From positions 6,093,641-6,157,640 of the forward strand of contig JAVGWX010000019.1 of assembly GCA_036924085.1 (NCBI GenBank): a stretch of 64,000 bases of DNA. Direction: 5' to 3'. The notes under the pieces were generated by a model. That model ran no database searches. It had not been told where the DNA came from and saw only the letters and a program-made list of their open reading frames with translations. Below, piece by piece: positions 35,090 through 47,015 of this stretch (position 1 is its first letter; every line of letters starts with the position of its first letter). This stretch comes from Ariolimax columbianus (taxonomy: Eukaryota; Mollusca; Gastropoda; Stylommatophora; Arionidae). Made by a program: the position numbers and the translations under genes.

Positions 35090-36620
35090 GATTAATATAA
35101 TGTTACAGACAAAATATATCACCATTTATTATTGACTTTCTAACTTACAATTACAAATCCTTAACTTAATTTAATTAAACCATTCACAATTCTTTTAACA
35201 ACAGCAAAACAGTGATTGTTTATTTATTGAACATTATAATAATAATAATATCTGGCATGTGAATCGTCAACAGTTTCGTTGTCAACTCTTATCCAATTAA
35301 AAATGTAATTGAAACGTTTTTTGTGCATATAGCACACGTCTTTCTATTGCACTAAAATAACCCTATGTTTCTATCACGTGGTCAAGTCTAGTAACTGTTA
35401 TATTCACCGCTTGTATCCTTTTTAATTGATGCCATTCTATCTAGCTAATTGTTCGCAGTCATATCTCTCTGCACTCGCTCGTCATGTGGCCGTATGTCCC
35501 ACCTATATGATTATACAACGTAGGTATCTTCTGAGTCTCTTGTCTCGTCTCAACGTCAGGAAGATGTCTAATGTGATCAACTCTGCTGGTTATTCTTCTT
35601 TCGTTGTATAGTCAGGAAATTGGCGACTGCAGCTGTTCTCGTACCTACGACAGACGATAGTCCTTCTGTTACGGTGGTTGTCAGACCATGGGTAACACAA
35701 GCAGGACATCACAATTAGAAAGATTCTAACACGTGTGTGGTCTGGTATCCTCTCAGTGCTGGTCTGATTCAGTGACTTCTATTTATATCGCTATTTTCAT
35801 ATTTCTCAAAGGCTATGTTCTGTAGTCTATCCTAGCTTCTGTTCTGGTCTATCCTAGCTTCTGTTCTGGTCTATCCTAGCTTCTGTTCTGGTCTATCCTA
35901 GCTTCTGTTCTGGTCTATCCTAGCTTCTGTTCTGGTCTATCCTAGCTTCTGTTCTGGTCTATCCTAGCTTCTGTTCTGGTCTATCCTAGCTTCTGTTCTG
36001 GTCTATCCTAGCTTCTGTTCTGGTCTATCCTAGCTTCTGTTCTGGTCTATCCTAGCTTCTGTTCTGGTCTATCCTAGCTTCTGTTCTGGTCTATCCTAGC
36101 TTCTGTTCTGGTCTATCCTAGCTTCTGTTCCGGTCTATCCTAGCTTCTGTTCTGGTCTATCCTAGCTTCTGTTCTGGTCTATCCTAGCTTCTGTTCTAGT
36201 CTATCCTAGCTTCTGTTCTGGTCTATCCTACCTACTAACTGCATGGTAGTATTCTCTTCTCTGCTCTTTCTGATCTCCCCGTAGAACCATCATCCCCAGC
36301 TTATATTATAAACTCCTCATTTTCGCCAATGACTTATGTCTGTCTTCAGCTCATTCTTCTTAACATTCCTTGAACTAGCGTGTCGCCAGAGAAATGATAG
36401 ATTGTTTCTATAACCTACTTTGTGACCTAACATTGTTTAGGATTACCAGTATAATTTGTGGGAAGGTAACCATTTTTACTGGACAGTCTGAAACGAGAAT
36501 TGTTTAAGAATTCCGAACTATGACCAGTTCAATGAACCCGATCTCTCGGGCAGGGTTCTTAAGTTATACGTGGGTACCACGAGCGGTATTTTCATGACTT
36601 CCCAGACGTTGGCTCGTTGT
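35090..36620 (+). repeat. Dispersed repeat J, copy 1
   Basis: Similar in order to 56140-57315 and then 62245-62430: AAACCATTCACAATTCTTTT-like start, CTTGTCTCGTCTCAACGTCA, GACGACAGACG-type region, ACACGTGTGTGGTCT, CTACCTACTAACTGCA, and GGCAGGGTTCTTAAGTTATA followed by GTGGGTACCACGA. No protein domain recognised. It contains a 22-bp array that the other copy lacks. Confidence 0.6.
35827..36230 (+). repeat. 22-bp minisatellite, about 18 units
   Basis: Unit CTATCCTAGCTTCTGTTCTG plus GT. Starts 35827; the last unit is partial. Units are almost identical, with single-base variants near 36130 and 36200. No spacers, so not CRISPR. Confidence 0.97.
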
Positions 36621-36769
36621 ATTCTTGTAACTATGTTACAGATACGTATATCTTGGTTTTAGCTTGTATTAATTTATTGGAAGTTATTTTTTGTGTCTGT
36701 GAACTATGCTGCCATCTCATATTCAAGAAATGGTCTCATATAGCATGTGGCCAGTTTCTTTAGTGTGTC

Positions 36770-37800
36770 CGTGTCAGCTCTCTATGTTGAGCCATACATC
36801 TTTCGCATTATGGACATTCTGTTCATAGCTTTGTTGGTTGCTTTTTAAAGTCTTGTATTGTTCCATGTCAGCCGTGTGTGCACTGTTACTCCTAGAAAAA
36901 TTGAACTTGTGAATGGGAAGAGTCTGACCATTTCGTTTTAGGAACACTTTTGTGGTTCGGGAGATAGGGATAAGATTGTGTACATGGTTTGGTTTCATTT
37001 TGCATTTTTTGGTCCAGATTTACATTTTATTCATGGCCTTTTGCATTTTGTTTTTAGATACAGGTGTTTCAGAGTTTCCTTCTCTCTTTATCAAAGTTGA
37101 ACGTTTTTGAATGTTCATTCCAGCTTTTCCTGCATTCTTGGTTGATTGTTTTCCTATATCTTGCAGCAGCTGCCTTGAGTGCCATATAGCTTTCCTGAAT
37201 TTGACCAATTTCCGCGTCCTCTAGCCGATGTTAGTTGAAGTTAAATTTATTGCATTTCAGATGACCAATACCATTTGTTTTTCTTCTAGCATATCTTAGC
37301 ATGTTCTCCATTTGCTGCCTTTTTTTATAGCACTGGTTGAATTTGTCCATCGTTTTATCTGCATTCCTGTGGTGGGTGTTGAAGGAGTGGCAGTAACGAT
37401 ATGTAGCTGTTTGGGAACTTCTGCCAGTCTGCTCTCTTATAGTTCCACCTGGGTAATGGCTTGTGGTCTGATGGAATGTTTCTCGGGTTTATGTGGTCAC
37501 TTTCTTCTTGAAGTGCGGGTACTGTTCTTTTGGATATGTAGCTTAGGTTGTCGGCGGTAAAAGCATAGTCAAGGAATGATGTGAATGTCCATCGTCTTGA
37601 ATAGAATGTTGGATAGTCGTATGGGAGGTTGGTTGGAAGGACGTTGCTGTCAACTTCCCATACCTCTAGTTCGTGTCCCTTTGTATTGGTTTGTGCGTAA
37701 CCCCACCTCTCAGACTGACTGTTAAAATGGCCTACCACTATGGTTGCCTGGTCCATAATATTCATGTCTTCTAGTGCCAGATTTGTTGTTTGCAAGCAGT
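36770..37800 (-). pseudogene. Third I-like LINE: endonuclease, linker and thumb fragments
   Basis: The frame 37355-37795 (- strand) has VVGHFNSQSERWGYAQTNTK (GDFN box with Asp changed to His), FYSRRWTFTSFLDYAF, SDHKPLPRWNYKRADWQKF. This matches the EN end of LINE A in layout but differs in most residues. To the left: TINQECRKSWNEHSKTFNF, as in the LINE A linker, then a jump to a thumb-like segment near 36774-36998 (TTKVFLKRNGQTLPIHKF). RT itself is deleted. Confidence 0.75.
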
Positions 37801-37837
37801 ACGGATCATAGTTTCATTCTGTTTTTTTCAGTGAAGA

Positions 37838-37976
37838 TATGTCTACCAATATTGTTTCGGTAAAGGTATGTCTACCAATATTGTTTCGGTAAAGGTATGT
37901 CTACCCATATTGTTTCGGTAAAGGTATGTCTACCAATATTGTTTCGGTAAAGGTATGTCTACCAATACTGTTTCGG
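37838..37976 (+). repeat. 29-bp minisatellite, about 5 units
   Basis: Unit begins TATGTCTACCAATATTGTTT and ends CGGTAAAGG. Near-perfect units, the last cut short. Confidence 0.95.
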
Positions 37977-38103
37977 CCTCTCTGTTTGTGGAGATCATCA
38001 GATTATCGAGATCACCTTTGATCGGATTGATATTTTGTAGAGGATAGGTACACCCTTATTGTTTACATCCCTATCCACTCTTTGGATTTCATATACTCTA
38101 ATA

Positions 38104-38205
38104 ATGCTGAAGTCGGATGCACTGAGCCGAAAGGCGCAAAATAAAAACCACAGTGCAACGCACACGCGCTTTGGGGAATAGAGAAATAAGGCGAACGCAA
38201 AATTT
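38104..38205 (+). mobile_element. Degenerate copy of the 168-bp retroposon
   Basis: Head GCTGAAGTCGGATGCAC, GCCGAAAGGCGCAAAA, CAACGCACACGCG and an end GGCGAACGCAAAA match the 168-bp element in order, with an internal deletion. Confidence 0.6.
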
Positions 38206-38649
38206 TAAAAATCCTCTAATGCAACATCTGTGGTTGGAATTAAAGTGTGTTTCTTCGATGAGCGCAATATTTGTTCCTTCATTTTTTGTTGTTTATAACT
38301 GCATAATTTAATTGGAACAGCTGCATATTTTGAGTGACATATGTATCAGTGTGTCCATAGTGGGCAAAACAAGCCTTTGTCTGTGCGCCTAGCGTATGTC
38401 TCTCTGTATAATTGCGTCCTTGTTGATCAATGGGTGAGACACGTAGATTCGTGGTTTGCAGCAACGAGCTGTTTTATGTTAACCTTTTTGGTCCAACACC
38501 CCACCTCGTCACCTGGGTGGATGTTACATATTTTAGTCGTGCACTTCTTCTCAAATGGATAGATACAGGTTTCTACACAAGTTAGGATGTGGGATTGTAA
38601 GGCATTGATATAACAGTAGACATCCATGTTGGACAGCCAATAACTAGTA

Positions 38650-38705
38650 TTGATAATGCGGATGCACTGGACCGACTGTCGCAAAATAGAAACAAAGTAA
38701 GACCC
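38650..38705 (+). mobile_element. Head fragment of the 168-bp retroposon
   Basis: GATAATGCGGATGCACTGGA and CCGACTGTCGCAAAATAG match the head motif. Too short to say more. Confidence 0.4.
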
Positions 38706-38779
38706 TTAAAATAATATATTGATTCATGTATCCCTGTCACATGGTTATACATTGTGCCCATTTTAACCAAAGTAACTTA

Positions 38780-39140
38780 AATATTACAGTGTTATCCTTC
38801 TTAGCCATCTGAACCAAATTAACTATTTGTTACAGTGTTATCCTTCTTGGCCACATCATCCAAAAATAACATATATGTTAAAATGGTATCCTTCTTGACC
38901 ACATGAACCAAATTAGGTTATATGTTTTAGTGTTATCCTTCCTGGCCTCGTGAAGCAAATTAGCCTAAATGTACACCTTATTGTATCCGTCTTGGACATA
39001 TGAACCAAATTAACATATATGTTAAAATGGTATTCTTCGTGACCACATGAACCAAAATAGCCTATATGTTACAGTGTTATCCTTCATGGTCACATGAACA
39101 AATTAATGTATATGTTACAGTGTTATCATTCGTATTATCT
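38780..39140 (+). repeat. Degenerate 47-bp minisatellite, about 8 units
   Basis: ACAGTGTTATCCTTCTTGGC followed by CACATGAACCAAATTA recurs every 46-48 bp. Units differ by many substitutions, so it is old. Confidence 0.9.
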
Positions 39141-39699
39141 TTTTTACACACACATTTTTTCTGTGACGTTTAGTGACCTAACCCACTTCTTCTAGTTATT
39201 TTTTTTTAAGAACAACAAAACAGAAAACACTAAGACGTATGTTTGAATAATAAAGCACAAGATAAATAATTTATTTCAAATCAGACCATTTACAATTGTA
39301 TCAAACTAAACTAACTGTGATTAAGCAAAGTGTGACTAAGCTAAGTGTGACTAAGCTGACTCTGGGGGTGTCAGCATGCGCTGTCTATAAGCCCCGGATG
39401 TATAGCCCGGTTCTGACTACTATCCTATACTTATTATGTTATGTACACCATTTCACTTAGACTTAAACTATCTAATCTCGTGTTCGCATTAACTTTGGCG
39501 GTTCTTCTAGACTGGTTGGTTTCTGACAGTCGGCAACTTCTGTCGTCGAAACTGCGATGAGGATAAAAAATATTCCCAAACGTTGGGAATGTCCTATTAT
39601 GGTGCCCGTTTTGCTCTATGGGGGTTCAGGTTAACATTTTCCCTCCACTGGAGCTATTTACAACCAGCCTGAACTGACCCGAGTCAGATGTTGTCGCTC
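39141..39699. other. No recognisable gene
   Basis: Includes a short GTGACTAAGC triplication near 39330. There is faint similarity to the start of repeat J near 39190-39260, not strong enough to call. Confidence 0.5.
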
Positions 39700-40030
39700 A
39701 TTGTGGGATTGATGGTATCCCATGCATTTGCAACACTTTACGGCAACTCTCATCTGGATTGTATCCTAGGTGTTTGCAACACCGTTTAACCACTCTCTTT
39801 GGGATTGTATCGCAGGTATTTGTAAAACATTTTAACTACTCTCGTTGGGATTGTATCCCATGTGTTTGTAAAACATTTTAACTACTCTCTTTGGGATTGT
39901 ATCCCTGGTGTTTGTAATACATTTTAACTACTCTCTTTGGGATTGTATCGCAGGTGTTTGTAACACCTTTCAACCACTATCTTAAGGATTGTATTCCAGT
40001 TGTTTGCAACACCTTGCAACCTCTCTATCT
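39700..40030 (+). repeat. 46-bp minisatellite, about 7 units
   Basis: GGGATTGTATCGCAGGTGTT and AACACCTTTCAACCACTCTC recur at exactly 46 bp (GGATT at 39756, 39802, 39848, 39894, 39940, 39986). Moderately diverged units. Confidence 0.92.
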
Positions 40031-41140
40031 TCATTTTTGTCTATGAGTTTACCACCTCCGTTTGTTGTCATTCTCAGCAACTGAACATGTGAACGATACA
40101 ACTGTTTTCTTGTCTGGCTAGCATTGAAGGGTCACCATTCATTGCAATTAGCACTGATGCAAAAAGCCAATTTGATACAGTGGATTAGCATTCTTATAAG
40201 GTCTCCTTAAACTCTCTTTTGCTTCTAGTTTCATCTCATTCCTATGTTTCCCAAATCCCGAATTTTTCCTACCCACGTGTCAAAATTGTCGCATGCCCCG
40301 TTGCACATTTGACGTACCTTTGTTGATCAGCTTTTAGCCCGAGTCACTGTTGTTCCTGTACAATATGTCAATCTAACAAGTTCCTACAACTGAAACCTAT
40401 TCACTTAGCTGGCTTTCTTGTCACTCCCTTTCAATCTGACAGTGACATGTTGTCCCACCTTCCTGTCACACACATCACCCAACCACCTGTTTGTGTCTCT
40501 ATCTAGCCTAGAAAATGGAGGGGTCCAGTAACCCCACCCCTTTCCAAAGCATCTTTGGCATCAGTTTTCAACTTACTACAGTAAACATTTCCCATCTCTG
40601 CTCGGATAGCCAATACAAACCAGCCATTGTCAATAACTGTTAAAAATTTAACGCGCCTTCTGGTGGTGTCACTTGACGCCAAACTAATTCTGACTCTGGA
40701 ATGGATTGAGTTTGCATGACTCATCATCTACATAATTGGGACGTACATAAATGGTGGGCTAATCATTGAGAATGCTAATGTGTCCGTTGTCTAGGCTCTT
40801 ATTATGACGGCATTTATGATTCCGGATTTAGGAGGAACCTTCCCGGTTAGGGTTTACGTTAGCTACAACGGTTCTCACTATGTTATAAGACTGGCATTTA
40901 GTACCTAATGACCCCTTATCCATTACGTGATTCTTACATGTGTGACTAAGTCTGTCACATGTGACTAATTCTGTCACATCATAATAAAATGTGCAGGCTA
41001 AAGATGTTACGCCAATTGATATGATCCCAAAAGATACATCTGGGCTTGTTTTATATAACGCATGATGAAACTACATTGAACATATAAGGATCTACAAAAC
41101 AAAATGGGTGCGAGTAGACCGCAGGAAAGAAAACTAGATT
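40031..41140. other. No recognisable gene
   Basis: No LINE domain, repeat array or convincing open frame seen. The - strand frame 40503-40727 has no recognised domain. Confidence 0.45.
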
Positions 41141-41169
41141 AACTAAATATGTATAAATAAGACGTTCAG

Positions 41170-41265
41170 ATCATCGTTACACAATGTAGAAGTATGTAGA
41201 GGTACAGACTTGGCATCTGACCACCATCTTCTAGAAGCCAACATAAAGATGAAACATGAAATAAA
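41170..41265 (+). pseudogene. LINE endonuclease C-terminal scrap
   Basis: Reads LHNVEVCRGTDLASDHHLLE and ANIKMKH. R(G)ADVASDHHL(L/V) is the catalytic His block at the end of the endonuclease in CR1/RTE-type LINEs. A homologous scrap is at 43709-43805. Confidence 0.65.
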
Positions 41266-41269
41266 TACA

Positions 41270-43290
41270 GCAATGTTTATTTCTGGTATACGATAAGGAT
41301 TCAACCGGTACACAGTACTACAATATAGCTCTATGGCGTAATACAGTTTGACAATCACTTCACTACTCCTATGATTAATATTTATTTGTTCATTCCTAAA
41401 TTGCATTTGATTTTTAACTGCTACGTATACTTGCTCACTCAGTTTACCTGTACGATCTATTATAACCCCTAGGTCCATTTCCCTTTTCATAATTTTAATA
41501 TTGTTTTCGCCCATTCTGTAATTATGTTCCGTATTGGATCTACCTACGTGGATTGCTGTACATGTAACTATATTTGATTCCATTTGCCAGCTCACACACC
41601 ATTCTCATATTGTATCTAAATTCGAATATTCCACGTCTGTTTTAGATGGGACCTTACTGTATAGTTCTGTGTCATTCGTGAATTGTGCAATCATGGATCA
41701 CACATCAATCTCAAATAATTCATATATTAACAACAGAATTGGTTCCAAAACCGAGCCCTGTGGCACTCCACGCTTAACTTCACATCACTCATAGTACTCC
41801 TTATGTATGCCCACTCTGCCTTTATCCCGCGAACCATTTTTCAATTAATTTGGCAACTCCAACAGTTATTACATGTGATTTTAACTTTCTAAATAATACT
41901 TGATGAGATACTTTATCAAATGCTTTTGCAAAATACAAATAATTAATTTGGCTCACTTGTATCTATCATTTTAGTAACTTCCTTCGTGAATTCTAATAGA
42001 TGTGTTAAGCACAATCAACCTGAAATGAACCCATGCTGACTATTCCTGATTAAATTAGCTTTGTCTAAATGCTTTACAATGTTTTCTTTCATTATTGACT
42101 AACAATTTACAGACTATGCTCGTTAAAATCACTTGTCTGTAATTTGCTGGGTTAGATTTTTTTGACATCTTTGAAAAAAGATGAACATCCCTTTTTTTTT
42201 CAATCCCATGGAACAATGTCTTGTGCAAGTGATTGATAACATAATATAACCAATCATTTTGCTAATTGGTCTTTAATTTCTAACATAAATTTTAGATAAA
42301 TGTCATCTTTACTTAGACATTTATCCACTTTCAATCCCCAAATATTTAAAAAAATCAGTTTCTCCTAAATACAGATTGATCTTAATCCCACTGTCTCTTT
42401 ATAAAAACCTATAGGCTCTTAGATCTTGAAACAGTGTTCTTGTGTGTATACGGTGCCAAAGTACTGATTGAGTAGATTAACTGCCTTTCCGTTTTCACTT
42501 ATTATTTCTCCTGTGCTATCTATGAGAGGGCCTATTTTGTCGATCGCTCTTTCTTTATTTCCAACATAAGAAAAGAAGCTTTTACTATTAGTATTGATCC
42601 TAAAAGCAAGGTTTTCTGAGCTATGTTGTCCTTGTACAACTATTTGTAATGTGTTTCTCCTAATTTATCTACATCTATATATTTATGCCATGTTTTATTT
42701 TTTCAGCTCTTCTACATTTAACTTCAAATCTAATTATCTACTTTTTTCGAGTGCGGTTTACCACCCCACATGGAACACATTATTTGTTTAGCTTATCTAG
42801 AACTGTTTTTATACTCATTTGCCTTAGAGTAGTCGTATGTGCGTGCTCCTGTTTAAGTTTACTGCCTTCCTTGTTTTTCGATCCCAAAATATGATGGTCA
42901 CTTGACCCAAACAGTTCCCCAAGGGTAACGTTTTTAATAATATTTTCCTGTTTAGTAAATACTAGGGTGAGTTTGTTTTTATCTGTGGTATCTTTTTCTA
43001 GATTTTAAATAGAAAAAATGTAAGTAATGCACTTACCAAACGGTTTTGACTTGACAAGTGCTTCTACCATTTTTCATTTTATTTCTGAAAGTTTAATGCC
43101 CCCATTACTAATAATCTCCTTGAACTTGTGTTTTCTATACTAATAATCAATTCCCCACCGTACTCTTTTCGATTTGATGATCATCTGTAGCATACTTCAA
43201 CCACTGTTATTTCATCCTCACTTTTATTTCTCCGAATACACGTTCGGTTTTGTTGCCAGATGATAGATCATCTTTAATAGTTATATTAAC
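41270..43290 (-). mobile_element. LINE E copy 3 (CR1-like)
   Basis: Longest copy of family E. From right to left on the - strand: decayed EN end (LVMGALNFQ for LVMGDFNFP, near 43100), KSFFSYVGNKERAIDK and SENGKAVNLLNQYFGT (42460-42580), LKVDKCLSKDDIYLKF (42330), a SNPANYRQ-like block, YFAKAFDKVSHQVLFRKL (motif A, near 41930), RGVPQGSVLEPILL (motif B, near 41750), and HVGRSNTEHNYRMGENNIK, then DLGVIIDRTGKLSEQ in the open frame 41143-41595. Many frame breaks. The 3' end is missing or lost into the neighbouring scrap. Confidence 0.82.
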
Positions 43291-43369
43291 TGAATTCACA
43301 CAGTACAATAAAACACCACCTCCCGCAACAATGGCATAATACAATATTCTTGGCAATTAAGAAGCTGAC

Positions 43370-43710
43370 AGACTTTTAAGAGTAGGTGGACAGCTACCTC
43401 AACCTTATATAGGTGCAACATGAACATACCACGAGGTTTACCAGGTGTAGAAATGTGTACAAGTTGGAATGAGAGCACACATGTCGTCAACCAAATGACA
43501 CACATTACCAGCTCAACAGAAGTTAACAGGTAGTAATCTTTGGACTCTGCGCAGGCTATAACAGATACCATCGGCTTAACAAACTAAGAATAGAGTAATA
43601 CGTCTGCGCCACTGACTCAATTACTGCTGAGAATCTGCTTTAAAGGTACCCAACATGAGAAACAAAGAAACGAAAGTTGGCCATCACCAATACTATTCCT
43701 TGACAAGCTC
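43370..43710 (+). pseudogene. I-like LINE 3' end, decayed
   Basis: Homologous to 49365-49720 at the DNA level (CTACCTCAACCTTATATAGG). Conceptual translation contains ITAENLL and RYPT, like the TAEHLLQ.CPTY block of LINE A. No complete frame. Confidence 0.6.
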
Positions 43711-43810
43711 TGTGGATACGTTACACAATGACGAAGTATGTAGAGGTGTGGACTTGGCATCTGACCACTATCTTCTAGTAGACAAAATAAAGCTGGATGC
43801 CATGGAATAT
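43709..43810 (+). pseudogene. LINE endonuclease C-terminal scrap
   Basis: TLHNDEVCRGVDLASDHYLL and VDKIKLDAM match the endonuclease end of CR1/RTE-type LINEs and the scrap at 41170. It directly follows the I-like 3' end. Confidence 0.65.
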
Positions 43811-44289
43811 ATAACAGATCTTTGGTTACAAATGCAACATATATGGAGCGACACTTGTTAAGAATGTTGGTAAACAATAGAAATGCAACACAAAGTGTGG
43901 ATACACGTGGAAACAAAAGCGAAAAAAAAAAGATAGGATAAATGAAACGACTTTAATGGCAGCAAAACCATGATATACCAGAGCCATGGCTTGAACAATG
44001 TTAGCTGGAGCCAATAAAGTGGCTAGAACACGTCTATGTATGTGACGTCATCACTATCCTGCGTGTTCTCAGTTATCAGCTGATGTACCTCCTGCTCTGC
44101 TCTCCTGTTTAACACCACTGTGAATACTAAATGATTGTGATGCATTACTCTCAAATTGGATTGTCTATTTATTTAGGGAAGCCTATTTTTGAGATGATTT
44201 TCTAAAAGTAATTCATGCTAATTAAATTAACTGCCCTTGTAAAGACAATGAAAGCGACAAATAAATTATTGTTGAGTTCACGTGACTTT

Positions 44290-44535
44290 TCTTGTCACTG
44301 CCCAACACAGATGATCATGTTGATCGTTGATCTTCCAGATGGGAATCTGTACGATGACTGAATACACGCGTTCAGCAAGTTTGTGTAGTCGCGGTAAGAT
44401 GATTCTTGCAAAGACTTTGCCAACAACTTTGAACGATGAGATGTATCTGCAATTATTACTGTCACTTCTAACACCTTTATTTGTGTTATCTTTTTTATTA
44501 CGATACCAAGATTGCAGATGACCTTTTTTTCCCCG
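44290..44535 (-). pseudogene. LINE G, RT fingers fragment
   Basis: On the - strand: NCRYISSFKVVGKVFARIIL, PRLHKLAERVYS and GRSTINMI in neighbouring frames. This is the N.YR.ISLL.V.GKVFARI...RL..LAE.V.PESQ.GFR.GRSTIDMI block of a CR1/RTE-like RT, directly N-terminal to the segment seen near 54.9 kb. Confidence 0.7.
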
Positions 44536-44769
44536 TTATGCTTTACCCAATAATTTGGAAAAAAACTAGTATTTTATGGCGCATAACGTGATATTGGAAC
44601 AGATGCAGTGCATGTATTCCCTCACAAGAGAACCGCATACATAGTCTAGTAATATTGTAATGTAGAAACTGTTATCTGCCCTCGTTGAAAAATATGTATT
44701 TCTTCATTTCCCGATACAATATCCTAACTTTGATAATCCGTCGAGCTCAACCCTACAGTGCAGACACTG

Positions 44770-45655
44770 CGCATGCCCCAGTGAATATCAATCTGAGAAG
44801 CTGGAACGTCCGTCCTGTGCTGGACTAGCTTGTCTGATAACTTTCATACAATTGATGATGTCAGAAAGACATAAATTATAAATTAAAAATTAAAAAGACT
44901 CGTAAAAAGACTCGATAAAGAGACTCGATCAGTGAGTTCAGGATCAATAAGTAAGAAACACGGCACATTCTGAAACAAGGAAGTGGGGAGTGCGCTTTGC
45001 AGTGAAAAAGTCTGTACCACACATGGTTGAACCAGGAGAGCATGGCTCAGCGCTTGCTCACATCCATTGACCACACTACTGTCGGTCTCATCATCCTTGT
45101 CAATGCATTAGCTAACGCCTTGAGGAACTGAGACGCTAGTCCAGTCAGGCACAAAATGCTGATCAGGACGTCGCGTCAGGGTCAATACACTGACCAAAAC
45201 CATAATCTCTATTCCATTTAGCGTTCGCTGGAGATATCCTGTTTTCAAGACAGCCTGAATGACGGGATGTGGATCAACGTAATCCCCATAGTCGGGAGCG
45301 CCTCTCAGATAAAGCCAGTCATAGCACGCCTACAGGACCGCGGTCCACCCTCATCAGCATGCTCGGGATGTGAGGAAAGCTACTACAACCCGCCGCTTTA
45401 CGTCTTTTTCAGGGCGCACAAACGAGTGAACGTACCCATTGTGGGAGATAAATAACAACAAAGCTAACACTCTGTGTTTCACGTCTGAAAACAAAGATCA
45501 TTTTTATGAGAATATATCATCAGTTATTAGAAGCAAACTAAGTCAAGAGCAACTTGTTCTGCTCGGCGACTTCAATATTAGAGTAGACGCTGATCACGAT
45601 ACTTACTTTCCGTGTCAGGTAACTTCCCATGGTCTTCTACTAAAAACCATCTAAT
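44770..45655 (+). pseudogene. LINE endonuclease fragment
   Basis: Near 44785 NINLRSWNVR matches the start of a LINE endonuclease (the Asn-binding WN block). The open frame 45439-45654 has FYENISSVIRSKLSQEQLVL then LLGDFNIRVDADHDTY, with the intact GDFN motif. The middle of the domain is decayed. It fits the family G type of LINE. Confidence 0.7.
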
Positions 45656-45689
45656 GTCAGTGATATTTCATTTGCCACCATCAGGTTCT

Positions 45690-47015
45690 CCACTGTACAC
45701 GACTCCTGCATCATGGAACAAATAATCATGTGTTCTTGGTCCTGGACATTTCGCACATTCCGGAATCCTGTGACATATAATCAGGTGTTCTGGGCCCTGG
45801 ACAGCCCTCACATTCTTGCATCCGTCGGGATCTAATCAGGTGTTCCGGGTTTTGGACATCCACACATACTTGCATCTTAGGACATATAATGATATGTTGT
45901 GGGTCATGGACAGCTCCACATTCCTGCATCATATGATAATATAATCACTTGTCACGAGTCCTAGAAAGCCCCACATCATGGGACATATAATCAGGTGGTC
46001 CGAGTTGTAGACATCTCAAATCCTAGGGCATATAATCAGGTGTCCCGAGTCCTGGACAGCCACACATTGTATGGAATATAATCAGGTGTCCCGAGTCCTG
46101 GACAGCCCCACATTGTATGGAATATAATCAGGTGTCCCGAGTCCTGGACAGCCCCACATTGTATGGAATATAATCAGGTGTCCCGAGTCCTGGACAGCCC
46201 CACATTGTATGGAATATAATCAGGTGTCCCGAGTCCTGGACAGCCCCACATTGTATGGAATATAATCAGGTGTCCCGAGTCCTGGACAGCCCCACATTGT
46301 ATGGAATATAATCAGGTGTCCCGAGTCCTGGACAGCCCCACATTGTATGGAATATAATCAGGTGCCCCGAATCCTGGACAGCCCCACATTGTATGGAATA
46401 TAATCAGGTGTCCCGAGTCCTGGACAGCCCCACATTGTATGGAATATAATCAGGTGCCCCGAGTCCTGGACAGCCCCACATTGTATGGAATATAATCAGG
46501 TGTCCCGAGTCCTGGACAGCCCCACCTTGTATGGAATATAATCAGGTGCCCCGAGTCCTGGACAGCCCCACATTGTATGGAATATAATCAGGTGCCCCGA
46601 GTCCTGGACAGCCCCACATTGTATGGAATATAATCAGATGCCCCGAATCCTGGACAGCCCCACATTGTATGGAATATAATCAGGTGCCCCGAGTCCTGGA
46701 CAGCCCCACATTGTATGGAATATAATCAGGTGTCCCGAGTCCTGGACAGCCCCACGTTGTATGGAATATAATCAGGTGTCCCTGTCCTGGACAGCCCCAC
46801 ATTGTATGGAATATAATCAGGTGTCCCGAGTCCTGGACAGCCCCACATTGTATGGAATGTAATCAGGTGTCCCGAGTCCTGGACAGCCCCACATTGTATG
46901 GAATATAATCAGGTGTCCCGAGTCCTGGACAGCCCCACATTGTATGGAATATAATCAGGTGTCCAGAGTCCTGGACAGCCCCACATTGTATGGAATATAA
47001 TCAGGTGTTTCGATT
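45690..47015 (+). repeat. 46-bp satellite array, about 21 regular units plus degenerate left flank
   Basis: Unit CATTGTATGGAATATAATCA GGTGTCCCGA GTCCTGGACAGCCCCA (46 bp). From 46065 to 46984 the CATTGTATGG word recurs every 46 bp with one 1-bp slip near 46780. Variants include GTGCCCCGA and CCACCTTG. From 45690 to 46060 the same words occur in irregular, more diverged form, and the first unit past 46984 is also diverged, as expected at array edges. Confidence 0.97.

Noticed and set aside
35827..36230. CRISPR-like array
   Set aside because: The 22-bp units are directly contiguous with no unique spacers, and the DNA is eukaryotic.
39141..39600. Third copy of repeat J
   Set aside because: Only short AT-rich words match (ACAACAAAACAG and nearby); too weak to separate from chance.
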